Shown one piece after another: positions 58,477-64,000 of a DNA stretch of 64,000 nucleotides; within the stretch, counting starts at the first letter, position 1, and each line of letters begins with the position of its first letter. Both the position numbers and the translations under genes were made by a program. A model generated the notes under the pieces. The model worked only from the letters and a program-made list of their open reading frames with translations. It did no database searches and was not told the DNA's origin. Where the stretch lies: contig OY986967.1 of NCBI GenBank assembly GCA_963920575.1, positions 4,199,869-4,263,868 of the forward strand, in the 5' to 3' direction. The DNA comes from Narthecium ossifragum (lineage: Eukaryota > Streptophyta > Magnoliopsida > Dioscoreales > Nartheciaceae).

Positions 58477-61400
58477 TGTGAGGACCCGTTCCTCCAACCC
58501 GGTCCGACCGCGGTAGGTCGAGGGTTTGATTTTGTGGTTTGGCTCGGTTGGCCTCGCAGTGCGATCGGTTGATCACATTGCTGTTTTTGGACCCCAAGGG
58601 CAATTTGGTAAATTGCCCCTTGGCGGTCGGTTTCACACCCGCGTTGTACACACACTGCCTCTGATTGATGTTTGTGGTTGATTAGATCCTTTTCGGCGTC
58701 CTCGATCGGTGGATTGGATCTTGATCGGGCTTGATCAAGACGGACGGCTGAGATTAAATCCCAGCTTTAGTTTAATTAGTTTTCTTATTTTTTTTCCTCT
58801 CTCCCCTTTTTTCTTCTTTTCCTCCACCCGACCCTCTCCCTTCCTTTTCCCTCTCTCTCCTTTTCCTCTTCCTTAGGGATGGCAAAATTGACCGCCCCGC
58901 TGGATAACCGACCCGATCCGCACCGATAGGGACGGGTATGGTATAGATTTTTTACCCGTGGATAGGGTATGGTTTACAAATTTAAAATCCGCGCGGGTAC
59001 GGGGCGGATTATGGTATTGGGTAATATCCGCCCCGCCCCGCATATCCGCCCTGCCCCGCCACTAAATGTTGGTTTGGTGGATTTTAAAGAGTCTATTTTT
59101 GTAATAATACTCTAATAAAGACTAATTGTTGATGAGTGTTTGTGGATCTAGATTTTAGAGACCGAATGTTGATGATAGTTTGGTGAATTTAGATTTAGAT
59201 TTTAGAGGCTTAATGCTAATTGAATGGTTTTTTTAGGTTTTGCGGATAACCGCGGATTGCGGGTAATATCCGCATACCCGCGGGGATGGTTATGGTCCGC
59301 GATCCCCATTATCCGCGTGGGGAATGGGCGGTTATGGTATGGGCGGAGGAGTGCGGGGACGGGTATGGTATTTCCAATATCCGCCCCGATCCGCCCCGTT
59401 GCCATCACTACTCTTCCTTCTCCCTGGCTTCACCCGTGCCCGACCCCTTCCCCTCTCCTCTCCGGCTTCCTCTCCTCCGGCCACCTTCCCCGGCGACGTG
59501 GAGGCGACAGCGAGGGCTCCCTTTTCCCTTCCCTTCCACGGCAGCCCTTGTTCTTCTTCTCCGGCGAGGCCTTGATGGGTTTGAGAGCACCGGCGGCTCT
59601 CCGGCGGCTTGGAGGCGGTGGCGAGGTCTCCTCCCCCTCCTTCCTTCCCCTCTTTCTTCCGCGGCATCTCCTCTCCTCTTCCTTCTCCGGCGGTGGCTGC
59701 GGCTGTGGGAGGTCTTCGGCGGCTCTCCGGCGAGCTGGTGACGACGGCGGCGAGGGAGGACGACGGATCAAGGAGGAAGAAGCTCGGATTTAGCATTTGA
59801 AGGTAGGGTTTCTACCTATATCATTAGGGTATGTTAGATCTAGGGTTTGGTTGCTAGATCTATGGTTTTATATGTGTAATATGATGCTAATGGACTTGTT
59901 TAGCAACTGATTAGAGCTTGGTATGATTTGATTTGGGTTTTATCCGGATTTTTGGAGGTTTTTCCCGGATTTTATCGAGGTTCTGTTTTTCGACGGGCTG
60001 AGTTGTTCTAGCTCAGATCTGGGCTTGTACGTGCATGATCTCGTGAAACTTTCAAGATGAAAGTTGTAGATCATCGAGTTATCTTTCGTTTGCCGCTGAT
60101 TTTATGATTTTTGGATTTTCCTACGATTTTTGATGAATTGTTTCCTAAACTGCTGCGAAACAGGGATTGAGAAATTGATTAGTCTAATATGTGAAAATTA
60201 GACTTCCATTGGATCTAATTCTTGGTCAGCATGCTCCCAATATATTAATCAATATCTGATTAAGTTTGAGTTGAGGTTTAACGTCGTTTGGACGTCGATT
60301 TGCGAAGATTTCATCTTCGCTAAATTGTAGTTTACTGTAGCAATCCGGGATTTGGCTTCTTATTAGATCTTTGATGTTTTATCGGGTTTGATGCTTCAAG
60401 ATTCACGTATTTAATGTTCCTAGTGATCTCTAGGATCGGTATGTTCAAATCTGTATTTTCTATGGCGAATAGATAACTAATTAGCTTTCAATTTGTAGAA
60501 CATGCCATATCATAGATGTTAGTTATATATATGTGTTATATATACATGTTTAGCCCGTGTGGGGCTCGTGGTTGAACCAAGGGGGTAATGCCCCTTGGGA
60601 TGTTTAGATTGATAAGCGGGCCGAAGGTGTGCCTTAGTTGTATTAACTTGTAATTGTGGCCTGTTGTGTATTGCGTGGCCGGGGTTGTATCCCTGTTGTA
60701 GAAATTGCGGTTGACGGCTGTGGAAGCCGTTGTAATGCCGGAATTTCGTTTGAATGTGTAGTTGTTTGTTAACGGCCCGTGGGCGTCGTTATAATATTGT
60801 ATTATTGTAGTTTAGGCCTTTATCTGCTTTATGCATGTTTACCCCTTGGCGAGCTGTGGGCTATGCCTAGTCCTGTATGTTGTGATGTCATATTGTTGCA
60901 TGTATGATTTTCCTCTTGATGTGCGCGTGAGCATTGCATGCATTTGACTGCATTAGAAGCATCAGGCTAGGTGGTAAACGATGGTTTCGATCGTCGATCC
61001 GGGGTTCTCGGGTAGCCCGGATCTAGCCCTAGGACCGGGGTTTGGGGTAGTCGATGATTAGGACGTGATTGTTATCAGTGATCATGTTTGATATCATTCG
61101 AGAATTATTAGGTAGTTGGACTGGAATATTATATTATTTGAGGTTTAGAGGTCGTGTCGCTTCTCCAAGGCTAGGTGCTAAGGATGGTTGTCGATGTCCC
61201 TGACATGTGTCCCCAGGCAGTGGCTTCCTGCTGGGTAAAGGGTGTTCCTACTGGTTCTGTTTCTTGGTTTCCTCCCAGCGTGTTTGGATGGTATTCCCAG
61301 CGTGGTCGGTTGAGAAGAGTAGGATCCCTTGGGGAATCGATAGGGGTTATGGGACCCCGTGGCATCCTTTAGACTTAGGCGGAGGAACGACACTGTTGCT

Positions 61401-61894
61401 GTTCCCCTTCCTTTCTGTGCGACGTAGAATAGCGTAGAACCCTACTGAGCAAGCTTTGTTGCTCACTCCTACCTGGGCTGCATCGGCGATGCAGGTCGAT
61501 GCAGTCCCTTCTTTTTCAGGTGGTTGTGGTGTTGGAGGCGGTACTCCCCTTGGTGGTGCGTGAGATCGAGGATATCATCAGTTTATTATATTCAATTGAT
61601 GTACAGTTTTAAATGTATAAATTGTAATCTGAAGGAGAATATATTTGTATTTCAATTTGATGTAAATTTGATCAGAGATTGTTGTACTAGATGAATTGAA
61701 TCATTATTATATCTTTTTAAAGTTAGATTGTATTATGAGTTGATGACAGGATAGTTTAAATTATTTGTGAATTTTTTTTAATCATGCACCAGGTTTAAAA
61801 GTGATGTTCACAGGGGAGGCTCTCGCCGTTTGATTTTAGAGTTTAGGACCCTCACGTTCCGGCCTGGATGGGTTTTCTGGGTCGGGGCGTGACA
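58477..61894 (+). repeat. 3' LTR of the retrotransposon (3.4 kb)
   Basis: TG...CA bounded, with a polypurine tract upstream and the TSD downstream. It contains the U3 palindrome (58600-58616) and a hAT MITE (58874-59410). The GC-rich ORFs at 59224-59800 and the frames at 61171-61437 lie within LTR sequence and are not treated as genes. Confidence 0.9.
58874..59410. mobile_element. hAT MITE (TAGGGATGGCAA type) in the LTR, TSD CTCTTCCT
   Basis: The ends read TAGGGATGGCAAAATTG and, inverted, TAGTGATGGCAACGGGGCGG. The flanks have the 8-bp TSD CTCTTCCT at 58866-58873 and 59411-59418. The 537-bp body consists of repeated GGGCGGAT/ATCCGCCCC-type motifs toward both ends and an AT-rich centre. The TIR is a well-known plant hAT MITE type. 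No coding capacity. Confidence 0.92.
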
Positions 61895-63216
61895 ATGTAG
61901 CCCTTATTACTGATCAAGATAGGGCGATGATGAATGTTGTGGCAGTGGTTTGGCCGGAAACGAAACACCAGTATTGCTTATGGCACATACTGAAGAAAGT
62001 GCCCGAGAAGTTAGGAGGTTATGGTGCATACAAAGCTATAAGGCATAAGCTTTTAGCAGTAGTTTATGATTCTCTAACCCCGGAGGGTTTTGATGAAGAA
62101 TGGAATAAAATGATTGCCGCATTCGCTCTCCATGACAACTGTTGGTTGGCAGACTTATACGAGGACAGGAGTCGGTGGGTTCCATCATACGTTAAGCATG
62201 TATTTTGGGCTGGGATGTCCACGACCCAACGAAGCGAGAGTATGAATGCGTTTTTTGACGGGTATGTGAATTCAAAAACTAGTCTAAAGCAATTTGTGGA
62301 GCAATATGACAATGCACTCAAGAGCAAGGTGAAGAAGGAGGCTCAAGCAGAATTTCAGAATTTCAATCAACGCATTCCATGCATTAGTGCCTATCCTTTC
62401 GAGAAGCAATTCCAACAGGTGTACACGAACGCGAAGTTTAGAGAGTTCCAAGAAGAACTTGGAGGTGTAATGCAATGCACTGTTGCGTTGACACTAGTTG
62501 ATGGGTTCAGATCTAATTATACTGTGAAGGAGGTCTCCTTTGACGAAGAAGAATATGAAGTGATCCGTGTTTTTCCTGTTGTATTTGAGTCGGCAAATAG
62601 AAAGGTTTTTTGCATGTGTCGCTTGTTCGAACACCGAGGTATCTTATGTCGACATGTCATTGCCGTTCTTAAAGAAGCAGGGGTATATAAGCTTGATGGC
62701 ACATATATTTTAGATCGATGGCGAAGCGACATTGCCCGACACTACATCAAAATGAAGGTTGGTTGCGCCGGATTGAGTGTAAGTTCAACTGCGAAGAGGG
62801 TTGATTGGTTAAATAACGAGTGGTATGAGGTTGTTGAGATCGCATCTGAATCAGATGTTGATTCGAAGATGGTTGTGGCTTGCTTACATGAGTTGAAGAG
62901 CAAGTTGCATATCAATAATACCTCATGAGGACGCCCTCCGCCCATCCCCGATGATATGCTTGTGGGTGCTGAGAATGTCATAGATGGAGGAACTGCAGTG
63001 GACGCGATGGGTACGATCTACAAGAGCCCTATACCAGTGACCCGGAAGGGTCGTCCGCGGACTAAGAGGCTACAATCAATGGTGGAGAAGGCTGTCAATA
63101 TAGTAAGGCAAAGGGATCAGAAGCAAAAGGTACTATATGTATATTACGAAAAGAATTAGCATATTAAGTTGCATGTGGAAAGTAACGAGTAAACTCTAAT
63201 TGTCATGCAGGAATAG

Positions 63217-64000
63217 TCTACGTGCTTGGGCCCGGTCCCAAAGCAAGGCAACAAAATCAACGCTAATGGGGATTCTAATGTTGAAGAACATATAGAACAG
63301 GTTGTGCATTGTACACAAGAAAGAGTAAATGTGGCGCAATTCATTGAATTCATTTGCTCAATTGCTATCAAATACGTACTTTCATTAGTATACGTACTTT
63401 CATTATTATTTTTCCTTTACGGAGCCATCCTGCTGGTGGGAATAGGTTCATATGGTTAAGAAGATGGACACACTAGGCATAAATGCGGTACCAACCGCAT
63501 ACGTGCACAAGCACGACTTCATGGGCACGAATATCTTTGTGAGTATAATAAACATCATTCGTTTATTTATTACAAACCTTTATTGATGTACTAATCAATT
63601 TCGACGCGTCTTGTGTTGTAGATGGGTATATGAATTCAAAAACTAGTCTAAGAAGTAGAAAGAATCACTTGTACATCAATGTATTGCTAGTTTGCTACCC
63701 AACCAAGTGATACATGCCATTAAGACGACTGAATTATAACCGTGACACATACGCTAAACAAATGAAAACATAAGTCAGCCGTACATTGTTGATCGAAGAC
63801 GCTTTACTAAGCTAATCTAAAAGCTACATGCTATGTTGTCAAGACCTGCCGCGAAAATCAAAAATTAGGTCCATCTTCACATTGTCTAGATGTTGATTGA
63901 CATCCTTAGTCGGACGTGCTTGTCCGATGAGGCATCAACTCATTCCCATCCTTATCATTGCTGTGTATTATACAATGAATTATAGACCGCATTACATAAG
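63217..64000. other. Downstream region with a duplicated piece of the FAR1-like gene
   Basis: The segment 63621-63651 repeats 62258-62287 of the FAR1-like gene with two mismatches ('ATGAATTCAAAAACTAGTC' core). It is preceded by an acceptor-like TTGTGTTGTAG. No other gene was recognised up to the window end; the frame at 63226-63459 has a hydrophobic C-terminus but no domain. Confidence 0.55.

Larger units (their letters stand above)
54383..61894 (+). mobile_element. Non-autonomous gypsy-type LTR element with inverted 5' terminus, TSD ATGTA
   Basis: ATGTA flanks the element at 54378-54382 and 61895-61899. The 3' LTR is 58477-61894 (TGTGAGGACCCG...GGGGCGTGACA, 3418 bp), preceded by a polypurine tract (TTTAAGGGTGATAGG). 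The internal region starts with a PBS TGGTATCAGAGC at 54431-54442. In place of a 5' LTR there are only 45 bp (54383-54427), of which the first 43 are the exact inverted copy of the last 43 bp of the 3' LTR (61852-61894). The interior has no intact gag or pol. Confidence 0.92.
49107..63216 (+). pseudogene. FAR1/FRS-like gene or transposase split by two LTR retrotransposons
   Basis: Three host pieces: 49107-49242, 53700-54382 and 61900-63129, plus a last exon piece 63212-63216. Piece 1 has the FAR1 domain ('EVKKYWRNYAKRVGF', 'TFVCTREGKAR'). Piece 2 completes it ('HNHPLSPAKSRFF') and begins the catalytic domain ('FDTTYLTNKYDMPF', 'GVNHHVQSILLGC', 'KTFAWLFKSW'). Piece 3 gives 'LITDQDRAMM', 'YCLWHILKKVPEK', 'RSESMNAFFDGYV', and a SWIM finger ('CMCRLFEHRGILCRHV'). 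Across each insertion the frame is continuous if one TSD copy is counted. An in-frame TGA at 62926-62928 precedes more FRS-like sequence ('PVTRKGRPRTKRLQSM') and an intron 63130-63211 leading to a TAG. The start is uncertain: an ATG at 49007 is in another frame. Whether this was an FRS transcription factor or a MULE transposase cannot be decided, since its ends lie partly outside the window. Confidence 0.87.

Noticed and set aside
59224..59793. A 189-codon ORF, GC-rich, in the 58-61 kb region
   Set aside because: It begins inside a hAT MITE and runs through LTR sequence; overlapping frames on both strands point to composition.

Overview
The window is nuclear DNA of a flowering plant. All three intact genes are plant housekeeping genes, two of them rich in introns. 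The 5' ends of RTF2 and of the OGDH first exon are markedly GC-rich while the flanks are AT-rich, which fits a monocot better than a eudicot; that is inference, and no species is claimed.

Three genes can be reconstructed completely. GCP2 (gamma-tubulin complex component 2) lies on the minus strand at 14317-20514 with 21 coding exons and 703 codons. RTF2 (replication termination factor 2) lies on the plus strand at 23406-24458 as one exon. The mitochondrial 2-oxoglutarate dehydrogenase E1 subunit lies on the minus strand at 40317-46352 with 8 coding exons, 1018 codons and a 5'UTR intron. The genes have unrelated roles and nothing suggests they act together.

Most of the rest is nested transposons, many dated relative to one another by exact target-site duplications (TSDs). 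(1) 1.86-11.6 kb: a MITE was split by a 7.2 kb Mutator-like element (MULE, 4220-11460, 9-bp TSD) that carries a decayed FAR1-type transposase. The MULE itself took in a hAT MITE (5581-6495) and a Cassandra TRIM (9002-9758). A 2.3 kb solo LTR (1856-4154) lies beside it. (2) 30195-32225: a Pack-MULE-like element carries a broken NCS1 nucleobase-transporter fragment. (3) 32833-39922: a 7.1 kb MULE has terminal inverted repeats, a GRF-finger accessory ORF and a broken MURA transposase, and is interrupted by a second, rearranged Cassandra (36952-37929). (4) 49-63.2 kb: a FAR1/FRS-like gene is split by two Ty3/gypsy-type LTR elements in opposite orientation (49243-53699 and 54383-61894). Conceptually removing each element plus one TSD copy keeps the frame. 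A hAT MITE (58874-59410) sits inside the LTR of the second element.

The most unusual signals are: pairs of GATCGATC palindromes spaced exactly 22 bp and repeated about every 70 bp in the LTR of one retrotransposon family; an LTR element whose 5' LTR is replaced by a 43-bp inverted copy of its 3' end, so that it has terminal inverted repeats; a long imperfect hairpin at 29.4-29.7 kb that looks like an inverted duplication; and the Pack-MULE transporter capture. All calls come from reading the sequence; no database search was run.
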